Of a DNA stretch of 64,000 nt, positions 16,505 to 25,763 are shown piece by piece; positions within the stretch are counted from its first letter, which is position 1, and every line of letters begins with the position of its first letter. The position numbers and the translations under genes are program-made. Below the pieces are notes generated by a model. That model saw only the letters and a program-made list of their open reading frames with translations. It had not been told where the DNA came from and made no database searches. The stretch lies in NCBI RefSeq assembly GCF_900100435.1, contig NZ_FNEX01000009.1:124001-188000 (forward strand), written 5' to 3'. Origin of the DNA: Pedobacter sp. ok626 (GTDB taxonomy: Bacteria > Bacteroidota > Bacteroidia > Sphingobacteriales > Sphingobacteriaceae).

Positions 16505-18367
16505 ATGAAAGCTTTATTTTACAAATCTCCTATCCTTTTTTTCTTGCTCTTAAGCTTCCCCGCCCTCGCTCAGACAACTTTGACCGACAGCTTACAATCT
16601 GTTTTGCAGAATCCAGCTCTGGGCGAAAAGGAAAAACCAGAATTGCTAAATCAGTTGGCTGAACTATATCGGATCAATAAAAACTACCCACTTGCTGAAA
16701 AGACAGCCAAACAAGGAGCTGATATTGCCTTACGCAATAAGAATTATTTAAATGCCGTAAAGGCCTATACATTACTGGTCAACATCAAAATCACAACGGG
16801 ACAGCTGTCGGCTGCTAAACGCAGCAGCGATTCGACATTAACACTCGCTAAACAGGCCAATAGTCCGGTTGCAATGGCTTACGCTTATTATGCCCAGGTA
16901 CTGTTGTACAAAATCTTAGATGATAAACAACATGTAGTAAAGTTCTGCAAACTGGGACTGAAAGAACTGGAAAAAAAAACTGATCCTTATCTTGCTTCCA
17001 AAATATACTATCGGCTATATGCGGTATACGCTAGCTGGAATAATGAAGCAAAAGTAAATTTATATGCCGCCAAGGCCACTGAAAATGTATTGCTAACCAG
17101 CGACTACAACCTATTAAGCAATTGTTATACGGCATTATCGGTAGCGCATGAATACAATTACCACAGCACCAAGGATAAAGCCGAGCTTGACAGTGTGTTG
17201 TTTTATCTTCAAAAATCAGAAAAGCTTTACCACCAATATCCTGGTCATGTGGCCAATCATACCTACGCAATAGTTTGCATAGATCTGGCTAGTTTTTATC
17301 TTAAATATTTCCCACAAACAGATGCACAGGCAAAAGCGCTGGGCCTTCGTTATACCAATACAGCCATATCGGCCTTAAAAGGGATCAATAACAGTCAAGA
17401 AGTAATGGCTAGCGGTCTGGGCATACTTAGTGAGTATGCCAAATTGGAGGGCGACTTTGGTAAGCAGGAGACCTATCTGTTAAGTGCCTATGAAGTAATA
17501 AAAACTGGACAACCCATTTATTATCCGACTATGTTGAATGTGGTTCAGGCTTTAGCCGATTTTTATGAAAGAAAAGGCAATCTCGAGAAAGCGGTAGATT
17601 TTCAGAAAGAAGTAACCAAATATACGTTGAAGAGTTTTAACGAGGAACAAGCTTTAAATGCTCAAAAACTGGAAATCCAATACGAAACTGAAAAAAAAAA
17701 CAATGAAATGGCTCTACTTAAAGAAAGAGAACAGAGTCACAAACAGCAGAATTACTTGTACGCTTGTGTGGCTGTTGCCTCTCTTTTTGGATTATTGTTT
17801 ATGTTCCGCTCCTACCATTTCAAACTACGTTATTCATTGCAGCGTGAAAAACAACTGGAACTTGAAAAGCAGGATTCGGAGCTCCAGATAAAACTTGAGC
17901 AGGAAGCTGGTGCCAGACTAAAGGCAGAACAGCAATTGCTCGAAACCCAACAGCTACAGTTAAAGAAAGAAGCAATGGCCAATGTGTTACAGTTGGCGCA
18001 TAAAAATCAGATGCTTCATCAGATAAAAGACAAACTGAATGGAGGCGATACTGTAAACATGCAAAAAATACTAAAGGAAGAAATGATATTGGATAAAGAT
18101 TTTGAAGATGCCAAAATGCAGATCCAACAAGTACATCCCGGCTTTTTCAACCTGATTAACAGTAATGCGAAAAAGAAACTCAGTGCATTGGATTTAAAGC
18201 TCTGCGCATATATTTACCTTAAAATGGATACCCGTCAAATCGCCCAGATCATGAATATTGAATCCAAAAGCATCCGAATGAGTAAGTACAGAATCAAACA
18301 AAAACTAGGACTGGAAAAAGAAAAAGATCTGAATATCTATCTACAGGGAATAGGAACGGCTAAATAA
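16505..18367 (+). CDS. Tetratricopeptide-repeat membrane protein with C-terminal LuxR-type HTH
   Basis: Protein of 620 residues. It has a signal peptide (MKALFYKSPILFFLLLSFPALAQ), TPR-like helical repeats at about residues 30-380, a single membrane helix near 415 (YLYACVAVASLFGLLFMFRS), a long charged coiled coil at about 440-505 (LEKQDSELQIKLEQEAGARL), and a LuxR/SpoIIE-like HTH at the end (ALDLKLCAYIYLKMDTRQIA, SIRMSKYRIKQKLGLEKEKD). This is the layout of Bacteroidota one-component sensors: periplasmic TPR domain, cytoplasmic DNA-binding domain. It could regulate the divergent operon 231 bp to its left. Ligand unknown. Confidence 0.85.
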   Translation: MKALFYKSPILFFLLLSFPALAQTTLTDSLQSVLQNPALGEKEKPELLNQLAELYRINKNYPLAEKTAKQGADIALRNKNYLNAVKAYTLLVNIKITTGQLSAAKRSSDSTLTLAKQANSPVAMAYAYYAQVLLYKILDDKQHVVKFCKLGLKELEKKTDPYLASKIYYRLYAVYASWNNEAKVNLYAAKATENVLLTSDYNLLSNCYTALSVAHEYNYHSTKDKAELDSVLFYLQKSEKLYHQYPGHVANHTYAIVCIDLASFYLKYFPQTDAQAKALGLRYTNTAISALKGINNSQEVMASGLGILSEYAKLEGDFGKQETYLLSAYEVIKTGQPIYYPTMLNVVQALADFYERKGNLEKAVDFQKEVTKYTLKSFNEEQALNAQKLEIQYETEKKNNEMALLKEREQSHKQQNYLYACVAVASLFGLLFMFRSYHFKLRYSLQREKQLELEKQDSELQIKLEQEAGARLKAEQQLLETQQLQLKKEAMANVLQLAHKNQMLHQIKDKLNGGDTVNMQKILKEEMILDKDFEDAKMQIQQVHPGFFNLINSNAKKKLSALDLKLCAYIYLKMDTRQIAQIMNIESKSIRMSKYRIKQKLGLEKEKDLNIYLQGIGTAK

Positions 18368-18522
18368 AAATCATACATGACAAGTATAACCGAACAGTTC
18401 ATGATATTGAAAAAAGGGATGGTGCAATATAGAAATAAAGGGGATTAGATTATTTTTACGTTTACCGGATATAGCAATTAAATATTTTTCAATATAAATA
18501 TTTTACCGAATATTGTTCTGGA

Positions 18523-19086
18523 TCAGTCAGATACTGTTTCAAATTCTTTTTTGAGTAATGAATACATATTGACATCGTGGTTAACCCCGTTCCATTGCAT
18601 CCATTCTCTCAGCAACCCCTCAAACTTAAATCCTGATTTCTCGAGAATCTTTTCCGAAACAGTGTTGCCAAGTAGGGTTTCGGCATCAATTCTGGTTACA
18701 TCCAGTTCCCGAAAACCAAACCTGATAATTTCGGTAATGACTTCTCTCATGAGTCCTTTCCCCCAATAGGCTGGTTTTAATGCATAGACCAGCGAAGCAC
18801 GATGTCCACTTTTATAATTGGTATAGCCTATAGTGCCAATCAGATGATCGTTTTCTTTGAGTTTTATTCCCCACCGGATAGCGATGTCTTTTTTAAAATT
18901 CTGTTTAAAAAAGTCTATCACAGGAAGAATATCGTTTTCTTCTTTCAGAGTGATTACAGGAAAGAATGCTGTTACACGAGGGTCTGTAAATAAGGTAAAA
19001 AGGTCATTTTTATAACTATCTTGTATTTCGAATAAATTTGTCCTGCTGGTTTCTAATAATGGGAATTTTCGACTTATATCTTCCAT
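18523..19086 (-). CDS. GNAT-family N-acetyltransferase, RimJ/RimL type
   Basis: Protein of 187 residues resembling RimJ/RimL protein N-acetyltransferases (transfer of acetyl from acetyl-CoA to an amino group). It starts with the family opening FPLLETSRTNLFEIQDSYKN. The acetyl-CoA site is seen in SLVYALKPAYWGKGLMREVI (Q/RxxGxG/A region) and the final strands are DVTRIDAETLLGNTVSEKIL and FEGLLREWMQWNGVNHDVNM. Substrate unknown. It is a single gene just after the PUL block, probably unrelated to it. Confidence 0.85.
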   Translation of the reverse strand: MEDISRKFPLLETSRTNLFEIQDSYKNDLFTLFTDPRVTAFFPVITLKEENDILPVIDFFKQNFKKDIAIRWGIKLKENDHLIGTIGYTNYKSGHRASLVYALKPAYWGKGLMREVITEIIRFGFRELDVTRIDAETLLGNTVSEKILEKSGFKFEGLLREWMQWNGVNHDVNMYSLLKKEFETVSD

Positions 19087-19103
19087 AAACGAGTTTTTTG
19101 TTA

Positions 19104-20897
19104 CTATCTTATCCGTAAATGGCTATGCAATCCTTTATCTGCACGGCCAAATTCCTCTTTCACTTTCTTAAATTTATTTCCTTGAACAAGGTCATTTTCA
19201 CAATTCTTTAAGTAAATAGCGTATTTACCATAAGGAAATATCCCAATTCTATTACTACAATTTTCAATTCGGTTATCTATAATTTTGATCTGATCTGTTG
19301 AAGAAACAAATATCGCAGAATTTGCACAATCTTTAATGTTGTTTTTACTAATTGTAATATTTCGATGCACCCCAGCAGGCTTATCTATGCCACCAATTTC
19401 ATGTGCTGTTTTCACAGCAATTGCACCATATCCGATTAATGTATCATTCCATTTCAAAAACTTTCCGCAATTTTCAATGGTATTGCCTTTGACTAGCGCA
19501 GATTTTATAACTGTTGCTTCAAACCAACGTTCCATATCACAGGAAAGCAAAACCGCAGAACCTGAAATACCAGAGAATTTATTATTAGAAACAATAACAT
19601 CATTTGACTGGAGCACAAAACCACGTGCGCGGCTTCTGGAGACCGTACAATTGTTAATCACTGTTGAAGGTGTTCTAGTTTTCTTTACTACGAAATCACC
19701 AGGATTAACATGCTTAAGAACTGATTTCATCACATATCGACCTAAATGTCTTGATGAAATTACAGCCGTACCTTTTGATTTCCCGGTTGTTCCATCGAGA
19801 AATTCGATGACATCATCAGGAAAGGACCAATCATCTTCCACTAGCTTATTTGTCCATCCATTAATCAGACTAACAGTTTTTTCTGTGATCTCTTCTATCT
19901 TACACATTCGGCTGTGTACATTGATCGCATCATCACCAAGACCGACAAACTCACAATCCCGCACTTTAAAAGTTCCCTCCATGGAGGCAATATGAATCCC
20001 GTCAGCACTAATGGACATCAAGCGTGCAGAGCCCGGTTTACTCTTCATTTTAACCCGGGTTAAAGTCATATCTTTAGATTTAAAATGAGTATTTAAGCGG
20101 TCTGAAACATACATTGCAAAATCTGGCCATTGCCAGATCGTTATATCTGATAATGCCAGGGTAGTTACTCCTAAAAATTTAAAACAGGGGTTACCGCTGA
20201 TTTTAAGCCTCAGATTGATCTTTTCTCCTATTGAGAGTTGTGCGGCGAGATCATTATATATTTTTAGTTTTAAACGATCCATTTTTTCAATCAGCGGATA
20301 TTTTCCTTCTTTTAAATTATAATGAGTAGAAATATGATAATTAGGTGTGCCATCATGCTCATAGCTTAACTGATGCATGATCTTTAAATCCTGCAAATTG
20401 GGATTGTAACCAATAAACTCCTCTCCTAACTCTAACATATAATAGGCACCGCTGATATCCGATCCAATATCAGAGACCGAACCGTTTATACTCACCGGCT
20501 TATCTACATCTATCATCAAGTCATGGAAATTCACCTTTTTACAATCCGAAACTATCCATAAACTTCCTCCATATACGCTGGTTTCAAAAGGATTAAAACC
20601 TGTCGCCATCAAAGTAACTCTTCTCCCTGTGGTACTTCCGTAAATTTCTATATCTGTTTTACCTTCCAGCTGCAATTCTGCTGACAAATGATATACTCCC
20701 TGGGGGAAATACACCTTATCTCCATTATTTAAATGGGTCAAAATAAACTGTAAAGCGACCTGATCGTCAAGGCCGTCATCTGGAATTGCTCCAAAGTGTG
20801 TTACATCAATTACGGCAGCTTTTACATTTGAACTGATCAACATGCCTAAAAACAGCCATACCCACAATTGCAAAAGGTTAAATCTAATTATGATCAT
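19104..20897 (-). CDS. Right-handed beta-helix enzyme, GH110-like (divergent)
   Basis: Secreted protein of 597 residues with signal peptide (LLQLWVWLFLGMLISSNVKA). It begins like pectate-lyase-3-type beta-helices (VIDVTHFGAIPDDGLDDQVA), and the centre carries the GH110 signature: SADGIHIASMEGTFKV, then LGDDAINVH. The three aspartates of this signature are D299, D322 and D323, with the same 23/1 spacing as D307/D330/D331 of the GH110 encoded at 21577. GH110 enzymes remove terminal alpha-1,3-linked galactose with inversion. This copy is clearly diverged from its neighbour, so its linkage preference may differ. Last gene of the PUL unit. Confidence 0.75.
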   Translation of the reverse strand: MIIIRFNLLQLWVWLFLGMLISSNVKAAVIDVTHFGAIPDDGLDDQVALQFILTHLNNGDKVYFPQGVYHLSAELQLEGKTDIEIYGSTTGRRVTLMATGFNPFETSVYGGSLWIVSDCKKVNFHDLMIDVDKPVSINGSVSDIGSDISGAYYMLELGEEFIGYNPNLQDLKIMHQLSYEHDGTPNYHISTHYNLKEGKYPLIEKMDRLKLKIYNDLAAQLSIGEKINLRLKISGNPCFKFLGVTTLALSDITIWQWPDFAMYVSDRLNTHFKSKDMTLTRVKMKSKPGSARLMSISADGIHIASMEGTFKVRDCEFVGLGDDAINVHSRMCKIEEITEKTVSLINGWTNKLVEDDWSFPDDVIEFLDGTTGKSKGTAVISSRHLGRYVMKSVLKHVNPGDFVVKKTRTPSTVINNCTVSRSRARGFVLQSNDVIVSNNKFSGISGSAVLLSCDMERWFEATVIKSALVKGNTIENCGKFLKWNDTLIGYGAIAVKTAHEIGGIDKPAGVHRNITISKNNIKDCANSAIFVSSTDQIKIIDNRIENCSNRIGIFPYGKYAIYLKNCENDLVQGNKFKKVKEEFGRADKGLHSHLRIR

Positions 20898-20921
20898 TAA
20901 AAGTATGGTATAAAGTCTAAA

Positions 20922-21551
20922 TTATTGAGGTCTTAATATGGCTAAAATAGCCTTCACTTCTTTCGCCCAAATTTTATACGCGACCGAATTAAGGTGGGTT
21001 CCATCAACAGTATACTCCGCTTTTAGGCCAGTAGCAGAACTCAATCTTCCATTGATATCCAGGTAATGCACTTTTCTGGTTTTACAGTATTCAATCAGAT
21101 AGGTATTTAAACTATCCACCTGAATCTTACTCTCTGGATTATTTTGCTGATATAGAACAGACTGCACTACAGCTACTATATGATTATCGAGTAAACCATC
21201 AATCAGTTTCTTATAATTGGCCTTTGTACGACTCAAAGGAATACCCACTCCTATGTCATTAATTCCACCTTCCAGAAAGCAGATTTCCGGCTTTAGATCA
21301 ATCACATTTTCTTTAATCAACCATACCAGATGAGAAGTTGTAAATCCCGGAAATCCACAGGTTTTCACATCCTTCCTTTGCAAGAGCTCTTTCCAGTTAG
21401 CTCCATTAGTAATGGAATCACCAAACATGATCACACTCACCGGCGCTTCCATCTTTTTTTTAGTCAGTGTAAATCCGGTTAACATAAACACAATTAGAGC
21501 AAGACTCACAGCGATCATTGATTGCCTTTGGTATTTTTTATATAGCTTCAT
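20922..21551 (-). CDS. SGNH/GDSL-family hydrolase
   Basis: Protein of 209 residues with a membrane-anchored or cleaved N-terminal segment (SMIAVSLALIVFMLTGFTLT). All four SGNH blocks are visible: the serine in VIMFGDSITNGANW, the glycine GFPGFTT, the asparagine in FLEGGINDIGVGIP and the Asp-His pair in YTVDGTHLNSVAYK. These are esterases. In a PUL such an enzyme usually removes acetyl or other acyl groups from the glycan so that exo-acting hydrolases can proceed. It lies between the two GH110-type genes, 24-26 bp from each. Confidence 0.88.
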   Translation of the reverse strand: MKLYKKYQRQSMIAVSLALIVFMLTGFTLTKKKMEAPVSVIMFGDSITNGANWKELLQRKDVKTCGFPGFTTSHLVWLIKENVIDLKPEICFLEGGINDIGVGIPLSRTKANYKKLIDGLLDNHIVAVVQSVLYQQNNPESKIQVDSLNTYLIEYCKTRKVHYLDINGRLSSATGLKAEYTVDGTHLNSVAYKIWAKEVKAILAILRPQ

Positions 21552-21576
21552 TTTTATACATGCTTAGCATTCCTGA

Positions 21577-23442
21577 TTACTGTTGATAAAAGAATGCATT
21601 GGGATTATTGATTATGCTTTTAGAAAAGCCTTTATTTTTGTGGTATATCGTTTCTTCGCAGTCTTTCACGCTAACTTGTACCTGAGGCTCTGCATCATAA
21701 GTGTTCTCCGTAACTACGATTCGCTTACAGTTTTGAAAATCAAAATAAGCCAATCCTTTAAATATGGGTTTAAAATCTCGGGAAACCTCAAATTTGTTAT
21801 TGCGTATACTGATGTCGCGGACACTTAAGGCATAAATAACCTGGGAATCAAATGTCCGCACGATATTGCCTTCAAAGACCACTTTCCCATGGTAATAGCG
21901 ATTAGAAATCCTTTTGTGTATTTCCGGACTAATTTGCAGGACTGATTGAGGCTCTCCTCCTCCTGTCCCTAGGTTTTCAAATGTATTTCTACGAATAACA
22001 ACCGCATCCACACTGCCGGACTCCCACCATTTGTTTCCATCACCCGCAATTAATATACCGGCCATCATAGAACTAAAATAATTATTTTCAATCAGTACTG
22101 GCTTTGAAGTGGAAAGCAGAATACTCCTGGCACGGTTACCATAAACGCGACAATCTTTCATTACCACAGTGGCATTACTACTTTTATTTTCTACAGCAAT
22201 GCCTTTTGGATCAAGATCAGGAAGTACATCAGTAATTTCCAACAAGTAATAATTATCATTCACCTTTGTCAGTTTCCTGACCCGGCTTGAAAATACTGGC
22301 AATAACGTATTTCTATCTACCACTACAATTTCATCTGTAGCTTTGGCAAAATCAAAACCCTGTTGTTGTGCATGACCAAACTTAAGTCCTAAAGTACGGT
22401 CATCAATCTTTTCAACGCCCTCCATATACACCCCATGCACATTTGTCGCGTCGTCCAGCATGTTAGAAAACGTACAATCTTCAAAACTAATTTTACCTCT
22501 GCATGCGACAAAATGTGTAGCATCTGCAGAGGAAGAGACGACTCGCGTCGAGCCTTCCCTGATTTTTACATCAAAAGCCTTAAGATTTACGTTTTCACAG
22601 TTTTCTGCAATCAGCGCCATAGCTCCGGCCATGTATACCTTTACATTTATTAAACTGGTATTGAACGAAGCTTGAAGAACAATCCCAGGGTATAACCGGT
22701 TTAAAGATTGGAGGCCTTTATCGGTATAAACAGCGCCTAAAGGAGGCAAGGCGTCTGAATTGAAACCATACAACCGAAAGATTTTTTCTGAAAGCTGTTT
22801 GGCTTTCAATGAATTTTTCCAGGAATGGTGCAGGTATCGTGCTGCATTATAATACGGCCGCTTATTTTGTTTATCAAAAACCATATTCTCTCCTAATAAA
22901 CATTCCCAGTTATATCCTTTAAAATACAGCTGCTCATCTTTCACGTAGACCGGGTTTCCAGACGTGATTTCAAGGTCAATACTCTTTTCTGATGCATTTT
23001 GTGCCACCACCTCTCCTTCAAGCACGAAACCATAATCATAATCTATACTGATCCCAGAGATTAGCGTATTGTTACTCCCTGAAATTAGAAACGGGACAAG
23101 CGTACCATGCATTAGAAATTCAGCATCCTCTCCCTCAATGATTACGTTTTGTGTATTTGAGAGGTTAAAAACAATGTGTTTATAGCCATTGTCGTTATTA
23201 GATACACTGAGGTATTTTCCTATCGCCTTTTCAGGATAAAAATCGTACAACCCTTTTTTAAACTTCAAAGTAAAATCCCCACCGGGATGAGCAGCTATGA
23301 TATTTCTAACCTGCTCAGTAAAATCTTTCCCATTTTCGGGATATAGTGTAATGGTCTTCACCAATGAAAAGCAAGGCTTGTGGAGCCATAAAAAAAGCAG
23401 GGTAAAAAAAAGGCTGTATAACTTCATATTTCGATTAACCAT
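21577..23442 (-). CDS. GH110 alpha-1,3-galactosidase
   Basis: Secreted protein of about 621 residues (signal MKLYSLFFTLLFLWLHKPCF), a right-handed beta-helix of family GH110. The signature region SADATHFVACRGKISFEDC and NMLDDATNVHGVYMEGV is very close to known GH110 alpha-1,3-galactosidases. Aspartates D307, D330 and D331 (numbered from the ATG at 23442) match the three carboxylates used by the inverting mechanism as I recall it from structural work. The longest frame begins with a TTG at 23454 overlapping the GH16 stop; I prefer the ATG at 23442. An ATG at 23427 directly before the signal peptide is also possible. Expected role: removal of terminal alpha-1,3-galactose. Confidence 0.88.
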   Translation of the reverse strand: MVNRNMKLYSLFFTLLFLWLHKPCFSLVKTITLYPENGKDFTEQVRNIIAAHPGGDFTLKFKKGLYDFYPEKAIGKYLSVSNNDNGYKHIVFNLSNTQNVIIEGEDAEFLMHGTLVPFLISGSNNTLISGISIDYDYGFVLEGEVVAQNASEKSIDLEITSGNPVYVKDEQLYFKGYNWECLLGENMVFDKQNKRPYYNAARYLHHSWKNSLKAKQLSEKIFRLYGFNSDALPPLGAVYTDKGLQSLNRLYPGIVLQASFNTSLINVKVYMAGAMALIAENCENVNLKAFDVKIREGSTRVVSSSADATHFVACRGKISFEDCTFSNMLDDATNVHGVYMEGVEKIDDRTLGLKFGHAQQQGFDFAKATDEIVVVDRNTLLPVFSSRVRKLTKVNDNYYLLEITDVLPDLDPKGIAVENKSSNATVVMKDCRVYGNRARSILLSTSKPVLIENNYFSSMMAGILIAGDGNKWWESGSVDAVVIRRNTFENLGTGGGEPQSVLQISPEIHKRISNRYYHGKVVFEGNIVRTFDSQVIYALSVRDISIRNNKFEVSRDFKPIFKGLAYFDFQNCKRIVVTENTYDAEPQVQVSVKDCEETIYHKNKGFSKSIINNPNAFFYQQ

Positions 23443-23450
23443 GATCCTAA

Positions 23451-24623
23451 TCAATTGGCGTTATAAACACGTACCCAGTCTATTTGAAAATCTGAGGGCA
23501 GATGTTCACTAACGGGTACTCCCGCATGCCCTTCTATACTAAAAATAATTGGCCGAAGCTGTGTAACAAATTCCGGCGTAGCAGCGGCATCCCATTCCCA
23601 GTATAACACGCCATCCAGATAAAATTTTAATTTACCGTTTCTACGTTCCAAACCGTAGAGGTGAAAATCTTCATCCAGTCCACTGGAAAAATAATAGTTT
23701 TTAGATCCCGGTACTGTATTTCCATTACCTGGCTTCGGCCAGGTAAGCAAACTCGAATTTAAAAGGTGTGGCTGGTCATCCGCATCCTTGGTTTCTTGAA
23801 TATCAATTTCTATGTTAGGACTTTTTTCTAATACAGGTTCATCTGATATCCATATGGCAGCACATACATTGGCTAGGGATTTGATCATCTTGGCACGAAC
23901 TTCAATATAGGTATTCCCTCCTACCTCAAATTTTGATTTTAGACAACCTGCCGTGTAATGGCGGAGCACATTTGGATCTGGAAGATTTTGATGATCTTCC
24001 TTTTTAGCCATAATGCTGACAATTCCACCGCTTACGGTGGTGTTCCCGGATTTAAAGGCAAAATCTCCTGTTACCCCACCATAATACCAGAGTGGCGCAT
24101 TTGACCATTTGCCAGGATCGAGTTCATTAAATTCATCACTTTTTGAATTGTCCAGTGTCCAGCTGACACCCTCGGGGGTAATTGATCTTCGTCCAAAACG
24201 TTGAATGTTCAGTTTACGGGCTTCTTCTGTACGGCTAAATTCAGGATTTTTTGCTTGTACAGTCCAGTAAATAGCGGCCTGTGTGCCGGGAGCTATGTTC
24301 ATAGTGTTTAAAAGAGAATCCAGTTTAAAATGCGTGATGTAATATTTTTCGCTTACACCGGCGGAAACAACTTTACGGTTTTCTGTGAGTGCCAAATTGG
24401 TGCCCAAGATAAGATTGTAATCGACATGGGCTCTTTTAGAAAAATATTCAAAGCCGATCAGGGTATTCAGGTTTTCATCATCCAATACGATTAAAGTATC
24501 TGCAATAGGTTTGATCAGTACGGTTTGCTGAAAGCCAACCTCGTAAAAGTTATTTTTCTTTTTACAGGAAAGAAAAATAGCCAGGGCCACTACAAGCAGA
24601 CAGATGTATTTGATTTGTTTCAT
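23451..24623 (-). CDS. Lipoprotein GH16 endo-glycosidase with SusE-like N-terminal domain
   Basis: Surface-type lipoprotein (MKQIKYICLLVVALAIFLSC). Residues about 30-130 resemble a SusE-type starch-binding domain (VLIKPIADTLIVLDDENLNT, then RAHVDYNLILGTN). From about residue 155 a GH16 beta-jelly-roll follows, with the catalytic motif E-I-D-I-Q-E at E272, D274 and E277 (ExDxxE form), and Trp-rich substrate segments (WSNAPLWYYGGVTGD, PIIFSIEGHAG). GH16 enzymes cut beta-1,3 or beta-1,4 galactan/glucan chains with retention. The frame extends upstream to 24725 through the previous gene's end, but the ATG at 24623 precedes the signal peptide. Likely the surface endo-enzyme of this PUL. Confidence 0.87.
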   Translation of the reverse strand: MKQIKYICLLVVALAIFLSCKKKNNFYEVGFQQTVLIKPIADTLIVLDDENLNTLIGFEYFSKRAHVDYNLILGTNLALTENRKVVSAGVSEKYYITHFKLDSLLNTMNIAPGTQAAIYWTVQAKNPEFSRTEEARKLNIQRFGRRSITPEGVSWTLDNSKSDEFNELDPGKWSNAPLWYYGGVTGDFAFKSGNTTVSGGIVSIMAKKEDHQNLPDPNVLRHYTAGCLKSKFEVGGNTYIEVRAKMIKSLANVCAAIWISDEPVLEKSPNIEIDIQETKDADDQPHLLNSSLLTWPKPGNGNTVPGSKNYYFSSGLDEDFHLYGLERRNGKLKFYLDGVLYWEWDAAATPEFVTQLRPIIFSIEGHAGVPVSEHLPSDFQIDWVRVYNAN

Positions 24624-24648
24624 GGTTATAGAATTAATGAGGTTAAGG

Positions 24649-25734
24649 TTAATCCATAATGCAGCGCACATGGTAATGAAAATTGCCGCCGCCCGAGCTG
24701 CTTCTGGATTGTGTATTGACATCACGATTTCCTGGGTCGTTATAAATCACAACTGCCGCTGACTCTCCGGGACGGTCTGCCGTTAAAGTTTCCCAGGAGA
24801 ACTGGTAGCCGCTAAGTGAAGGTGATGAGCTCCAGAAACCCGTTAACCCTCCTAAATCAGCCAAACCGTCCTGCCATTCATTCCAGTAAAAACCACCAGG
24901 TACAACATTAAACTTGGCTTCCCCTGTAATGTATCCGTTCTGGGTCCAGAACTCAGGGTTCTTCACTTTATCACCAGAACTGGGACTCCAATAAGTGATA
25001 AGTTCTTTCCATTCTGGAAAGGAAGGAACATGCCAGCCGTCCGGACAAATGCCCTGGATGTTTTTTCCTTCCAAAGTTTTGGTTCTGGCTGCTGCTTCAT
25101 CCCTGACTACTGTAGCCCAGGAGTAATACCCTCCTGTCCTGGATTTAATGGCTTCAGGCGTTGCCCCTGGAGCCAGCTTGCGCGGTAACACCAACGGACT
25201 GCCATCGGTATATGTCGATGCTCTTAAATTTTCGGACATAATGGTAACTAGTTTTCCCCCTGGCAACATATATTGCAGTGCCTTATAGCTTTCATTATCT
25301 CTTGGGTCAATAAAACCAGTAACGGAAACGATGACATCAAAATACCTCCATACGCTTTCGATTTTGCCTCCTGTATTTTGTTCTAAGCGCCAAAAGAAAC
25401 GGCCAGCGTTGCTGAACGCAGGGTTGAGCTTTTTTAAATCATTAAAAAAATCGGCATTACCCAGCTTAAACGAGCCTGCAGCCCCTACATCGTAGGTAAT
25501 CGGATTTTTAAAGTCCTGATCTGTTGCAATAGAAATTTTATAGGTGGATGCCGGTCTTTGAAGCCAGGTAAACTCCTGAGAAGTACTGGTATCAAAATAA
25601 TCAATTTTAACTTGCGTATTGTTTGCTGGTAATAACTGTTGTGCCCAATCCGGGCTCACATACTCAATTTTTTTCTGGCAAGACTGGAACAGAAATACGC
25701 TGAGTAAACAGGAATAAATAATTTTATAGTTCAT
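24649..25734 (-). CDS. SusE-like / FISUMP-domain lipoprotein
   Basis: Lipoprotein of 361 residues (MNYKIIYSCLLSVFLFQSCQ). The N-terminal half (about 25-130) looks like a SusE-type immunoglobulin-like domain (STSQEFTWLQRPASTYKISI). The second half is a FISUMP (Fibrobacter succinogenes major paralogous) domain, with its hallmark GICPDGWHVPSFPEWKELIT, FWSSSPSLSG and the terminal HYHVRCIMD. In PULs the gene after SusD usually codes for a surface glycan-binding protein, which fits here. The substrate-binding residues cannot be named. It lies 30 bp after the SusD gene. Confidence 0.82.
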   Translation of the reverse strand: MNYKIIYSCLLSVFLFQSCQKKIEYVSPDWAQQLLPANNTQVKIDYFDTSTSQEFTWLQRPASTYKISIATDQDFKNPITYDVGAAGSFKLGNADFFNDLKKLNPAFSNAGRFFWRLEQNTGGKIESVWRYFDVIVSVTGFIDPRDNESYKALQYMLPGGKLVTIMSENLRASTYTDGSPLVLPRKLAPGATPEAIKSRTGGYYSWATVVRDEAAARTKTLEGKNIQGICPDGWHVPSFPEWKELITYWSPSSGDKVKNPEFWTQNGYITGEAKFNVVPGGFYWNEWQDGLADLGGLTGFWSSSPSLSGYQFSWETLTADRPGESAAVVIYNDPGNRDVNTQSRSSSGGGNFHYHVRCIMD

Positions 25735-25763
25735 CTTATGATCTTTCTATTTGAATGTGCTGA

